Below are positions 10,685 through 19,738 of a stretch of 57,241 bases of DNA, piece after piece. Source of the DNA: Blastopirellula marina DSM 3645 (GTDB lineage: Bacteria; Planctomycetota; Planctomycetia; Pirellulales; Pirellulaceae); NCBI RefSeq assembly GCF_000153105.1, contig NZ_CH672376.1:2707917-2765157 (forward strand). Reading direction: 5' to 3'. The translations under genes were made by a program, and so were the position numbers. Numbering within the stretch: position 1 is the first letter of the stretch; every line of letters starts with the position of its first letter. Under the pieces are notes generated by a model, which was not told where the DNA came from, ran no database searches, and saw nothing but the letters and a program-made list of their open reading frames with translations.

Positions 10685-10736
10685 GACTGTGGCGGCAAAG
10701 TTTACGCGCGAATTTAAACTTTGCCAGATGACAGTC
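10685..10736 (+). promoter_or_regulatory. Strong hairpin between the paired barrel genes
   Basis: A perfect 11-bp inverted repeat (GGCAAAGTTTA at 10694-10704, TAAACTTTGCC at 10715-10725, 10-nt loop) is nested inside a second 6-bp one (GACTGT at 10685-10690, ACAGTC at 10731-10736). It lies 28 nt before the next start codon and has no T-run, so it is not an ordinary terminator. Candidates are a leader-RNA structure, an mRNA-processing site or an operator. Confidence 0.6.
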
Positions 10737-10764
10737 TTCCCCCCTGGACTTCAGGCGATTCAAC

Positions 10765-12165
10765 ATGTCGCGTTACCTATTTTGCGTTGCTCTCCTGTTT
10801 GCGTGTGCGCCGCACGTCGCGTACGGACAGCAGTCGCTATTTTCTTCGGATCGCGTTTACCAACCTTCGCGCGGTCCCGCAGATTCGTCGTCAGCGCTGG
10901 TCGTTGCGCCGGCCGAAGCTTCGTATGTCGAAGCGGAAATGGCTTCGCCCGAAGGCTACGAAGTAGACGCCTATCAGCCCGCTTGCGGAGCTGGTTGCGG
11001 CGGCTGCGAGACGTGTTGTCCGCAATTGTGCTTTGATCGCTTCTTTATCGACGGTTGGCTCGATCAAGGCTTTACCGGCAATCCGAATGCGAGCAGCTCG
11101 AATGGTCCGGTTGGCCAGAATGGGCCGTTGATCTTCAATGACCAAGCCAACGAATACATGATGAATCAGCTTTACGTCTCGATGGGCCGCGCGATCGATC
11201 CGACGAGCGGTTGCTGGGACATCGGCGGGAAGCTCGATCTGCTTTACGGAACGGACTACTACTTCATTCAGGCGAACGGGCTCGAGACCTACTCGGACGG
11301 AAGCCAGAAATGGAATAGCAACAACGGACCGCGCAATGCGGGCACCGCTGGTCTCTATGGATTGGCGATGCCGCAGGCCTATGTCGAAGTCCAGGCGCCG
11401 ATCGCTGGCGGCGTTCGCGTGAAGATGGGGCACTTCTATTCAATACTGGGCTACGAGTCGGTCAAAGCGCCGGAGAACTTTTTCTACTCGCACTCCTATA
11501 TCATGCAGTATGGCGAGCCGTTTACGACGACCGGCGTGCTCGCTAGCTGGGATAGTTCTTGCTGCATGACCTGGACAGCAGGCGTCACGCGCGGCTGGAA
11601 CACGTGGGAACAAGACAACGGCAGCACCGGCTTTATGGGCGGCTTCAACTGGACCTCGCCCGATCAAGCGACAAAGCTGCGTTTGGGCGTCATGTCGGGA
11701 CCAGAGGATCCGGCGGCGGACAACAACCGAACTGTTTTGGACGTCGTGCTGCAACAGCGCCTCACATGCCGCTGGACTTACGTCATGGATGTGAACTATG
11801 GAACCGAAGACAATGTTCGCGTGACCCAAGCGAGTACGCTCGACAGCGCGTCGTGGTACGGCATCGCCAACTATCTCTACTATGAAGTCAATCCCTGCTT
11901 GGACTTGGGATTACGTTTTGAATGGTTTGACGATCGCGATAATGCACGCGTCTTCGCGTTGCCGAATGACAACATTACGACCGGCGGATCTTATTACGAC
12001 CTAACCATCGGCGCCAACTATCATCCCAATGATTGGTTGATCGCGCGACCAGAACTACGGTGGGATTGGTCGGACTTGGAAGCGCCAGGAATCAACGGCG
12101 CCTTTGAAGACGGGAACTCGAAAGAGCAATTTACGCTAGGCTTTGACGTGATCATGGTCTTCTAG
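10765..12165 (+). CDS. BBP2-type outer-membrane beta-barrel protein, second paralogue
   Basis: 466 residues starting at ATG 10765. The signal peptide is clear (SRYLFCVALLFACAPHVAYG, then Q). A Cys-rich segment follows near residues 73-92 (CGAGCGGCETCC), then barrel strands to the terminal FDVIMVF. It aligns along its length with the preceding gene: GWLDQGFTGN, NEYMMNQLYVSMGR, DLLYGTDYYF, FFYSHSYIMQYGEPFTTTG and DLGLRFEWFDDRDNARVFALP all have close counterparts. The two look like a tandem duplication that has diverged. The intergenic distance is 180 nt with a strong hairpin inside, so the second gene may be separately or post-transcriptionally controlled. Probable outer-membrane porin or structural barrel of the BBP2 family; the ligand is unknown. 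Confidence 0.85.
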   Translation: MSRYLFCVALLFACAPHVAYGQQSLFSSDRVYQPSRGPADSSSALVVAPAEASYVEAEMASPEGYEVDAYQPACGAGCGGCETCCPQLCFDRFFIDGWLDQGFTGNPNASSSNGPVGQNGPLIFNDQANEYMMNQLYVSMGRAIDPTSGCWDIGGKLDLLYGTDYYFIQANGLETYSDGSQKWNSNNGPRNAGTAGLYGLAMPQAYVEVQAPIAGGVRVKMGHFYSILGYESVKAPENFFYSHSYIMQYGEPFTTTGVLASWDSSCCMTWTAGVTRGWNTWEQDNGSTGFMGGFNWTSPDQATKLRLGVMSGPEDPAADNNRTVLDVVLQQRLTCRWTYVMDVNYGTEDNVRVTQASTLDSASWYGIANYLYYEVNPCLDLGLRFEWFDDRDNARVFALPNDNITTGGSYYDLTIGANYHPNDWLIARPELRWDWSDLEAPGINGAFEDGNSKEQFTLGFDVIMVF

Positions 12166-12201
12166 CGAATCGTTCTAGAAGCGAGCGATCTAGTCGGCGT
12201 G

Positions 12202-15200
12202 TTAGGCGTCTTCGTCAGCCAACGCTTGATCGACCAACGCAGGATTAAGCAGTTGGAAGATCGGCAGATCCTCGGGAGCGAACAAGAATCGCTTGCCGAC
12301 GTTTAAATGATCGGCGAAGAGGTCGTCTTCGGTCTCGTCCTGATGCGAGATCAGCTCGTGCAAGATCACGGTCAGCAGATCGACCTTGCCGGAAGCGTCC
12401 CCTGCAGACGCATTCCAAGAGTTTTCGCCGCTTGAGCTGAATTCTTCATTCTGCGTCGGCGTGCTATCGACAAACCAGCCATATCCGGCGGCATCGATAT
12501 CCAGATAAAGGATTCCGTTGTTGCGGTAGCTAAGTTGGGATCCGGGCAAATCCACGATTTGGAAATTCGTCGTCACGACGTAATTGAAGATCCCTAGCTG
12601 ACTGTAGGCGTCGGCGATCTTGTCGGCAGCGGCGTCTAGCACCGGTTGCACATCTTCCGGCGTCAGCGAGGTCACCTCGTTGGCCGGCGGAGCGACTCCG
12701 ACAGACAACGGGGTTTGCGAAAGTGCGATGGCCAGATATTGGAAGTCATATTCGATGACATGTCCTTCGACGGCGGCGCTGACGTTGGCTCGCGTTTCAC
12801 CTAGCTCACGGATAAGCAACGAGAAGTCGTAAGTATTCACGACGCCGTTGAGATCAAAGTCGCCTGGGGTCGCGTCAGCCGACGTGTTTCCCAGGTAATC
12901 GTCGCGGAAAATGACAACGTCGGTCAGATCGACTTGGCCGTCATCGTTCAGGTCATAGGTGACCGGCAAGATCTTGGTGGTCGGCAACGCCGTAATTTGG
13001 GCGTCGAGCATTGCGGTGTCGGCCGCTTGAAGCTGAGCGTCGCTTACCGAAAAGAACGCGTCAAACGGAATGCCGTCGCTCTCGACGGATAAGCCGCCGC
13101 CGGCAGACGGTTGAAACCGAATCCGGGCCAGCAAGACGCGCTGGCCAGAGCCGAGTCCCGTGGTTGTCGCAACGGCATTCAGGCCGGTGATCTCGCCGGT
13201 CTCGCCGTTGATTGCGGGTGTGCTGGTGAATTGAAACCCTGCGCCCGGCTCGATCGTGGTTGGATCAAACAGCCCGGGAACAAAGTGCATGTTGAGCGCC
13301 GCGGCGCTGACTCCTTGGGTCGAAATTCGATCGCTGTTGACCCAAACTTCCACCCAGAAAGCGTCCCATTCGTTGAGGTAAGGATCGCTAATCGGCGGCG
13401 GGTCGCCCGCTTCGGTTGGCTCACGCGAGACGGTCACGCCAAAATCTTGGATATCGACGACCGATACCGATACCGTGCCGGTTGCGACCGAAGTACCGTT
13501 GGTGACCGTGTAGATGAACGTGTCGAGACCAGAGAAGCCGGCGGCCGGGATGTAGCGGATTTTTCCGTCTTGGATGGCGATCGCTGCACCGACAGAGGAC
13601 GTGCCGACCGAGGTGATCGACATTCCCATATTGCTGGAGAGAAATTTGTTCAGCCGATCGTTGTTAAGCACGTCGAAGATCGCGACGCCGTCGACATCGA
13701 TCTGGTACGCGTCGGCTCCAGCGACGGCGACCGTGTTGGGTGAAACATTGATCGTGATGGAGGCATAACCTCCGGCGGCGCCGTAGATATTGCTGACTTG
13801 ATAGCCCACCGTGAACGAACCAGAGTAGCCGACCGGTGTGTTGTAGGTGATTACGCCGTCTTGAATGTTCAGCTGAATGCCGGCGGGAATGGAGAGAATC
13901 TCGAGGGTATTCAGATCAAATGCAGGCGCCGACGGATCATCGTTCGCCAAGGGATTAATACTATTGACCGATCCCGCGATCGTATCGAAGGTGTCGTTTA
14001 CCAAGATCGGCGCGACAAAGGCCGAGACGGTGATGACTTGAAAGTCATAGTTCAAGGAACTGGTGCTGAGGAAATCGTAGGCGGCGACGATCACCTGGCC
14101 TTGTCCGCGAAAGCTGGAAGGAACTTGAATCGTCAGCACGCCGGTCGTGTTGTCGACCGAGTAGATCAGCCCGTTGGCGTTGGTGGATTGGATCGGCACC
14201 GGCACCGCCGACAAGCCATCTTTGTCGAGGAATCGAACCGTGTCGCCGTTGGCGTCGTATCCGATCAGACGGTAGGTAAGCACGCTTCCGGGGTGAACGA
14301 TCATGTCAGGAATGTCCCCTAAATAGGCGACCTTGTTCGCCGAAGTGGGGAAATAAGCGACGTTCACTTGTCGACTGAATGTTCGTCCGCTCGCGTCGGT
14401 CGCCGTAATGGTCAACGTGTCGCTACCGGTGACGCCTGCGATGAAGGTGTTTAATTTCACCAACGCATTTTCATAGTCTTGGAAGACCTCGACTTTCTCA
14501 ATAATGACATCCGTCGTGGGATGATCACCGCTGTTGGTCGGGACCTCGCTGATCGCTTCGCGTACGGCGTCTCCCTCGGTCAAATAGCCAAAGATCGTGT
14601 ATTTAAAATCGAGCGATTCTCGTTGCGTCCCTTCGGTGATGAAGAACTGCGAAGAGTTCGTATCGTCATATGATTTGGCCATTCCCAACACGCCGCTGCG
14701 ATTATAGCGCAAATCGAAATCGTACTGGTCGTCGAACTGGGGAATCGTCGGATCGCCGGCGCCGGTTCCCAGCGGATCGCCCCCTTGAATCACGAAGTTG
14801 TCTTTGACGCGATGAAACTTCAAGCCGTCATAGATGCCGGCCTGGGCCAGCGCGATGATTTGATCGGTCGCCAGATTCGCGTAGTCTTCCAGTAGTTGGA
14901 ATTCCATCACGCCAAAGTTTTTGACCGTGATCCGCAAACTGCGAGTCTGTTGGCGGACTTCCGTTAACACGGTGCCGGAACTGCTGGTGACGGTATAGGT
15001 CAGCGCCTCGCCGGTTGGCGAATAGCCGTCGAGAGTCAGAAACAACGGTTCGCCGGCATAGAGCGTGATAGGAGCAATTTCGGCGATGTACGGCGTGGTC
15101 GATGTCGGTACCGTGACGCCGGTATATTGAACCAATTGTTCAATCGTCAGCGTGCCCTCGATTCGCGTATTGTTGGCGAAGATCCAAGTGGGCAGCGCTT

Positions 15201-15624
15201 GAATGCCCAAACTGGAACCGAGATCATTGAGCGTGTGGTCCGCGTTGGTGACTTCGTAGAACGGCAAATAGCTTCCGCCTTCTCCGAAGAATCCCTTTTG
15301 CGCGGTGCAGTGAGGGCACCACGCGGCGCCATAAAATTTGGCGCCAGAGGCCGTGATCGCTTTGGCCAGAGCGACCATGTCGACGTTTTGATAGATGCTG
15401 CCGTTCAGGAAGAGGTCCTCCCCTTCCAGTTCGACGCCAGCGGCATCAAAAACTTCGCGGACTTCAAGCGTTTCGATCAGCCGTTGCGGATGACTGCGAC
15501 GGACTCTACCTGGGGCGGAAACCGGCTGAACTTTGACTCGAGCATGACGCGCGTAGATCATCGCCAGCGCAGAAACGGCGACGAAGCAGACCAAGACAAG
15601 GATGGCGATTTCGGGCGGAAGCAC
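12202..15624 (-). CDS. Thioredoxin-like/cyclophilin/dockerin fusion with degenerate protease domain
   Basis: 1140 residues, GTG start. A membrane segment spans about residues 5-24, then the planctomycete L-E-x-R motif (ETLEVREVFDAAG, about 51-63). A thioredoxin-like domain with WCPHC at 102-106 and a downstream LPTW resembles the domain fused to VKOR homologues. A cyclophilin-type peptidyl-prolyl isomerase follows at about 225-395, with FHR, IQGGDP and SSQFFIT preserved. Ig-like repeats follow (VLNNDRL type). A cohesin-like region (NEWDAFWVEVW) lies near 740-880 and a dockerin near 888-945 (DLNDDGQVDLTD, DFDLNGVVNTYD). The last 150 residues align with the HELGH domain of the gene ending at 183, but here the site reads HELISH (from residue 1089), so zinc protease activity is doubtful. 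Plausibly an envelope-anchored folding factor for exported proteins. That role is inferred. Confidence 0.85.
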   Translation of the reverse strand: MLPPEIAILVLVCFVAVSALAMIYARHARVKVQPVSAPGRVRRSHPQRLIETLEVREVFDAAGVELEGEDLFLNGSIYQNVDMVALAKAITASGAKFYGAAWCPHCTAQKGFFGEGGSYLPFYEVTNADHTLNDLGSSLGIQALPTWIFANNTRIEGTLTIEQLVQYTGVTVPTSTTPYIAEIAPITLYAGEPLFLTLDGYSPTGEALTYTVTSSSGTVLTEVRQQTRSLRITVKNFGVMEFQLLEDYANLATDQIIALAQAGIYDGLKFHRVKDNFVIQGGDPLGTGAGDPTIPQFDDQYDFDLRYNRSGVLGMAKSYDDTNSSQFFITEGTQRESLDFKYTIFGYLTEGDAVREAISEVPTNSGDHPTTDVIIEKVEVFQDYENALVKLNTFIAGVTGSDTLTITATDASGRTFSRQVNVAYFPTSANKVAYLGDIPDMIVHPGSVLTYRLIGYDANGDTVRFLDKDGLSAVPVPIQSTNANGLIYSVDNTTGVLTIQVPSSFRGQGQVIVAAYDFLSTSSLNYDFQVITVSAFVAPILVNDTFDTIAGSVNSINPLANDDPSAPAFDLNTLEILSIPAGIQLNIQDGVITYNTPVGYSGSFTVGYQVSNIYGAAGGYASITINVSPNTVAVAGADAYQIDVDGVAIFDVLNNDRLNKFLSSNMGMSITSVGTSSVGAAIAIQDGKIRYIPAAGFSGLDTFIYTVTNGTSVATGTVSVSVVDIQDFGVTVSREPTEAGDPPPISDPYLNEWDAFWVEVWVNSDRISTQGVSAAALNMHFVPGLFDPTTIEPGAGFQFTSTPAINGETGEITGLNAVATTTGLGSGQRVLLARIRFQPSAGGGLSVESDGIPFDAFFSVSDAQLQAADTAMLDAQITALPTTKILPVTYDLNDDGQVDLTDVVIFRDDYLGNTSADATPGDFDLNGVVNTYDFSLLIRELGETRANVSAAVEGHVIEYDFQYLAIALSQTPLSVGVAPPANEVTSLTPEDVQPVLDAAADKIADAYSQLGIFNYVVTTNFQIVDLPGSQLSYRNNGILYLDIDAAGYGWFVDSTPTQNEEFSSSGENSWNASAGDASGKVDLLTVILHELISHQDETEDDLFADHLNVGKRFLFAPEDLPIFQLLNPALVDQALADEDA

Positions 15625-15808
15625 AGGGGAAACTCTTCGGTACTAAGGCAGTTCGACCCAATGGGGAGGCGAGATAGGTTCCAGATTACTTGGAATACGG
15701 AGACTGTCAAAACTACTTGAACAGATCACTCCACCCTCTTCGACGAGCGGCGGCGGCAAGAAGTTCCGTTGGGGTGAATTGCGGGAATCCCCCTGTTTTT
15801 TGGGCGCG

Positions 15809-15843
15809 CAAAAAGAGCGACAGCCGTTTAAGGCTGTCGCTCT
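15809..15843 (-). terminator. Intrinsic terminator of the DUF3467 gene and the secretion-like cluster
   Basis: Perfect 12-bp stem (AGAGCGACAGCC 15814-15825, GGCTGTCGCTCT 15832-15843), 6-nt loop, followed on the minus strand by TTTTT. It lies 73 nt beyond the stop at 15916. The remaining space to 15624 has nothing else I can assign. Confidence 0.88.
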
Positions 15844-15915
15844 AGGTGGGATCCAAGGGGGAAAACGGGCTTCGCCAGATTTGTGGGCGAAAGACGCTTT
15901 CCGCTTGCGGTGCGA

Positions 15916-16275
15916 TTAGCCCTGCTGGCGAACCGACGGCAGCATTCGTTTTTGGAAGTCGATTTCCAGATTACCGAACGCCGCTTCATGGCGCTGGACA
16001 GAAACCTGGAGCGCCGCCAGCATGCGCTTCGCCGTGTAATAGTTCAGAATAATACGTTGGCTGACCTTAATCGCGCCTTGCTGAACACCGACCGGTTGCG
16101 TGTTCAAAGCGAAGTCGATGATCAGCTCTTCGGGCGTACCGGTAACGCGACAGAAGTTGGCGTACGAAGCGATGAGCGCGCTTTCGTCCAGTTCGACCTG
16201 TTGTCGCTGGGGAGCGGCGGACTTGGCGGCGGCTTCGGGAGTATTCAGTTCTTCTTTTTCAGGGGCGTCGGCCAT
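15916..16275 (-). CDS. DUF3467 family small protein
   Basis: 119 residues from ATG 16275, preferred to an in-frame TTG at 16299 because AGGAG lies 10 nt upstream. It is cytosolic, with no signal peptide. The body (QQVELDESALIASYANFCRVTGTPEELIIDF, then AIKVSQRIILNYYTAKRMLAAL) matches DUF3467, a short family known from planctomycetes and other bacteria, annotated without a function as far as I know. It begins 166 nt after the M50/HlyD gene on the same strand and precedes a strong terminator, so it may be the last gene of that cluster, although the gap leaves room for its own promoter. Whether it assists secretion is unknown. Confidence 0.8.
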   Translation of the reverse strand: MADAPEKEELNTPEAAAKSAAPQRQQVELDESALIASYANFCRVTGTPEELIIDFALNTQPVGVQQGAIKVSQRIILNYYTAKRMLAALQVSVQRHEAAFGNLEIDFQKRMLPSVRQQG

Positions 16276-16441
16276 TGAGATTCGACTCCTTGTGGGCAAA
16301 GCAATTTGAGCGAAGTGAAACAGATAACGATTAGCTTAGTCAGGCAACCGCAGAGTAAACGACCAATACGTCATTTCTGCGACAGCATTTGGGTTTCGGC
16401 GTCGCCATAATCGCTGGAAACGATACAAGCGGAGTCGACAG

Positions 16442-18694
16442 CTACAGTTTGAAATGGAATGTGCGGTTCACGTATCGCCACATTCGAACGCCGAGCGGCT
16501 CCCAGGCGACGAAGATCTTGGCGCGACCGCGAAGTCCGACGGCGGTCATCGCTTCGGCGTCATCAAGCGGCGCTTGTGCTGGGAAGGTCGCGTTTTGCGG
16601 TCGAGCACGTCCTGACAGCGGATCGGTTTCGGCCGCCAGCTCTCCGCCTTGCGCCACTGTGAGGCTCGTCGGAACAAACTCGACCTGCTTATCGCCGATC
16701 TCGGCCAGCTTGGTTTCGAAAGTTCTGCCCGGAAACGCATCTAGCTTAATATAGACCTCTTGTCCCAGGTGGACCAGTTCCACGTAGTCCTGGTCGACGT
16801 AAATGACCGCTTCCATTTGGTCCGACTGGCCAATTTGGCATAGCGCGTCGCTGGTCGTGACATAGGCTCCTTGGTTTTTCAGCTCAAAGGGAGACCCGGA
16901 CCAGGATGGCAACTGACCTGACCCGGCTTGCGGATCACGGCGATCAGGGGACGGGAAAATGAAACCGCTCGTGGGAGCCGGCACATTGATCAATTGTTGT
17001 TCGGTCCGCTTCTTCTTCAATTGCTCGCTGGCCGATTCCAACTGCTGGCGAACTTCCATATAACGCTGCTCAAATGAGCCGCCGGCCGTGTCGCCCAGAC
17101 GCAAGTGTTGTAAGCTGTCACGCAACTTGGTGAGGCGCTTTTCCTCTTCTTCCAGCTCCGCGATCTGCATCAGCAAATCGTAGTTGACGACCCGAGCGAG
17201 TTGGGCGCCTTTTTCGACGCGTTGACCAGGCTGGACGAGCATTTGCTCCAGCACGCCTGGCACGACGACATAAGCGACCTCTGAATTTTCAGGGCGTACT
17301 TCGACCGGGCAATTGACCCATTGCGGCAATGGAATCAGTGCGATTGCGGCGACTACGCCGACGGCCACGGCGACCGTCGCGAAAACGTTCTTGCGTTTCA
17401 CTTGCGACATTCTCCCCGGCACGTACATGAACTTGCCGAACTTCCAAAGGGGCATGACGACCAGGCCCCACAAGCCCATGATCGCGATCGATTGACCGAT
17501 CACCTTCAAGCCCATCGGCTCGAAGACTTGATTGAGAAAATACAGAATCGAAAACATCACAAACCAACGATAAACGTTGGATGCGATCGTAAATAAGCCG
17601 AACCCCAGCAGATTGCGCTGCGGCAGGAACGGATCTTCTGGTTGCTCTAGACCTAAGCACCATTTTGACATGGAACGCTGCAAGATCGAACTTGCCTTTT
17701 GCCGCATGTTCGGCACTTCCATGATGTCCGACAAGATGTAATATCCGTCGTAACGCAGCAGCGGATTGCCGTTGAAAATGATCGTGCTGATCGAGCTGAC
17801 GAACATCACTTGCAGACAGAGATGATTGAGCAGGCCGGGCTCGCTAAACCACCAAATGAACGTCGCTGTTGATGCGAGAAAGATCTCGATATACATCCCC
17901 GCCGCGCCAATCGCGGCGCGATGCCATTTGTTGGGGAGCATCCACGAGTCGGAAACGTTGCAATACAAGCAAGGAGTCAGCACCAGAAACATGACGCCCA
18001 TTTCGTGGCATTCGCCGCCGAATCGCTTGCACGACAGGCCGTGGCCAAACTCATGGCAGACCTTCGTGACCGCCAGAACGCAGCCCAGCAGCATCCAGTT
18101 GGAAAGTTCCGGGCCAAAGAACTCTTGAAATTCTGGCAACCGACTGCGAAACGTGTCGTACTGAACCAGCACCAACAGCAGCGCCGAGAGTGCGTACAAC
18201 AGCACGAAAATCATCGCCGGCATAGTGAACAGCCAACGCGTGTACGGCATCAGAAAGTTCAGGATCCATTCGGGATCGATTCCCTTAAAGCGAATCGACA
18301 GAATGTTCGACGCCGATTGCACCAGTTCATTCCATTTGCGATCATCACGGCGTTTTTTAAGTTGACGCCCCTGCTCTCGCGATTCGGCGATAATCAATCC
18401 GCTGCGATGCAACGTACCGATAAACTGCTGCAAGTCGCGAAAGCCGATTTTTTGCGGCGCGAACTCTTTTTCAAATTTCTCTTTGATCGTTTCGAGCGAA
18501 GTATGCCCATCCAGCATCATCAGGATGGCGTACTCTTCTTCTTGAAAGCGGAAGTAGTTCAGCCCTAGCGGTTCTTTCACAACCCAGTAGGCGCGCCCCT
18601 GATAATAATGCCGTCGAGCGGTCAGGTCGGGGCGAGCGCGCAGCCCCAACGAACGAGAACTGCTGGCGATCAAACTGTCAGTTAGCGTTGCCAA
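16442..18694 (-). CDS. M50-type membrane protein fused to HlyD/lipoyl adaptor domain
   Basis: 750 residues. The start appears to be TTG at 18694, 12 nt after the upstream stop; no in-frame ATG occurs until about residue 58. Residues 20-115 resemble a PqqD-like/winged-helix domain. Membrane segments cover about 130-440. The zinc site of site-2 proteases is visible: HEFGH at 214-218 and N-P-x4-D at 310-316 (NPLLRYDGYY). Residues 450-750 form a biotinyl/lipoyl-like domain (VEKGAQLARV) with a coiled-coil hairpin (about 500-570) and a second half, as in HlyD-type adaptors. This architecture is known as a putative peptide zinc metalloprotease with HlyD domain. Its position between adaptor genes suggests an inner-membrane component of an export machine that may process substrates. 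That is inference. Confidence 0.85.
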   Translation of the reverse strand: MATLTDSLIASSSRSLGLRARPDLTARRHYYQGRAYWVVKEPLGLNYFRFQEEEYAILMMLDGHTSLETIKEKFEKEFAPQKIGFRDLQQFIGTLHRSGLIIAESREQGRQLKKRRDDRKWNELVQSASNILSIRFKGIDPEWILNFLMPYTRWLFTMPAMIFVLLYALSALLLVLVQYDTFRSRLPEFQEFFGPELSNWMLLGCVLAVTKVCHEFGHGLSCKRFGGECHEMGVMFLVLTPCLYCNVSDSWMLPNKWHRAAIGAAGMYIEIFLASTATFIWWFSEPGLLNHLCLQVMFVSSISTIIFNGNPLLRYDGYYILSDIMEVPNMRQKASSILQRSMSKWCLGLEQPEDPFLPQRNLLGFGLFTIASNVYRWFVMFSILYFLNQVFEPMGLKVIGQSIAIMGLWGLVVMPLWKFGKFMYVPGRMSQVKRKNVFATVAVAVGVVAAIALIPLPQWVNCPVEVRPENSEVAYVVVPGVLEQMLVQPGQRVEKGAQLARVVNYDLLMQIAELEEEEKRLTKLRDSLQHLRLGDTAGGSFEQRYMEVRQQLESASEQLKKKRTEQQLINVPAPTSGFIFPSPDRRDPQAGSGQLPSWSGSPFELKNQGAYVTTSDALCQIGQSDQMEAVIYVDQDYVELVHLGQEVYIKLDAFPGRTFETKLAEIGDKQVEFVPTSLTVAQGGELAAETDPLSGRARPQNATFPAQAPLDDAEAMTAVGLRGRAKIFVAWEPLGVRMWRYVNRTFHFKL

Positions 18695-18706
18695 CGTTAT
18701 GCTCGT

Positions 18707-19666
18707 CTAGTTTCCGGTCAATGCGGCGGGCGACTTTTCGTTCCGGTTGCGGAAGCGATCCAGTTCGCGATCCGAAATCTGCGGACGATCCACGTGCACG
18801 GTGAATCCGGCGATGTCGCCAGGCGAGAGCGCCCAATAGCCTTTGCCGCTCACTTTGTTTTCAACAACCGCCGAAATGTCAAAGGCGCCGGTCGCGTCAA
18901 TCTCGGGACTGATGAAGTTGACGAAGCCGGAGAACTGCTGCAGTCCCGAAGCGGTGCGAACCGAGACCGTCACCGGGCGGTGAATCAGTTGCTCTGGCTG
19001 GTGCAGATCGGCGTCGAGAGTTCCTTCTACTTTCAGCCATTGCAGGCCGATGATTCGCATCAGCGGATCGCCGGGACGAACCCACTCCCCTTCCTGGCGA
19101 TAGACCTGAACGACGACGCCGTTGATCGGCGATTCGGTGCGACAGCGATCCATGACCATCTGCGCTCCTTCCATTTCGGCGAGACTTTCCGACGAGGCCA
19201 GCCCGCTGATTTTTTGGTTCATTGCGGCCTGCTCGATTTGCAACACGGCCCGCTGGTAGGCGAGCCAGGCTTTGTCGAGTTGGATCTTGCTGATGGTGCC
19301 GCGGCTGTCTTTGTTGCTTTGCTCAAAGACTTCGTGTTCTTTGAGAGCGACTTCCGCCGCTTTGGTCGCGTAGCGAACGTCGATATCGTTGGCCGCTTCG
19401 GTCATCGCTTTATCATGACGGAACTTGGCGATCTCCGCTTGTTTGGCGGCGGTGCGGTCATCAATCTGAGCGAGCAAATCCCCATCGACAACAATCCGAC
19501 CGCGATAGGCCGGGATGGTGACTAGCATGCCGGTTTCTTGCGCCGGGACGTTCACCTGATCCAACAACGAGACCAAGCAATGGTTGACGACCACGCCGTC
19601 AGGGCTGGCGGCGGCAGCGGGCGCTTGTCCGACGGCGGCGGCGAGTAAGAGAATAGCGAGCGTCAT
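18707..19666 (-). CDS. Periplasmic HlyD-family adaptor (membrane fusion protein)
   Basis: 319 residues with a cleavable signal peptide (MTLAILLLAAAVGQAPAAAA). AGGAA precedes the ATG by about 10 nt. A lipoyl half-motif (ETGMLVTIPAYRGRIVVDGDLLAQIDDR) leads into a helical hairpin at about 70-160 rich in Glu, Lys and Ala, then the second lipoyl half (SPINGVVVQVYRQEGEWVRPGDPLMRI) and a beta-barrel region. This is the standard order for HlyD/RND periplasmic adaptors, although the protein is shorter than most. It lies 72 nt downstream of the GAF-HlyD gene and 12 nt upstream of the M50-HlyD gene, so the three are probably co-transcribed. Likely role: periplasmic link between inner-membrane and outer-membrane components. 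No TolC-like gene is in the window. Confidence 0.85.
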   Translation of the reverse strand: MTLAILLLAAAVGQAPAAAASPDGVVVNHCLVSLLDQVNVPAQETGMLVTIPAYRGRIVVDGDLLAQIDDRTAAKQAEIAKFRHDKAMTEAANDIDVRYATKAAEVALKEHEVFEQSNKDSRGTISKIQLDKAWLAYQRAVLQIEQAAMNQKISGLASSESLAEMEGAQMVMDRCRTESPINGVVVQVYRQEGEWVRPGDPLMRIIGLQWLKVEGTLDADLHQPEQLIHRPVTVSVRTASGLQQFSGFVNFISPEIDATGAFDISAVVENKVSGKGYWALSPGDIAGFTVHVDRPQISDRELDRFRNRNEKSPAALTGN

Positions 19667-19738
19667 TGAATCTTGTTCCTGAGGATTAGCTGTCTTGAGA
19701 TAAGGCGCGCAATGCGAAAGCTGGTCACGCTGCGTGGC

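Noticed and set aside
12158-12181. CTTCTAG/CTAGAAG inverted repeat between convergent genes
   Set aside because: A 7-bp stem including the stop codon, with no T-run; too weak to call a terminator.
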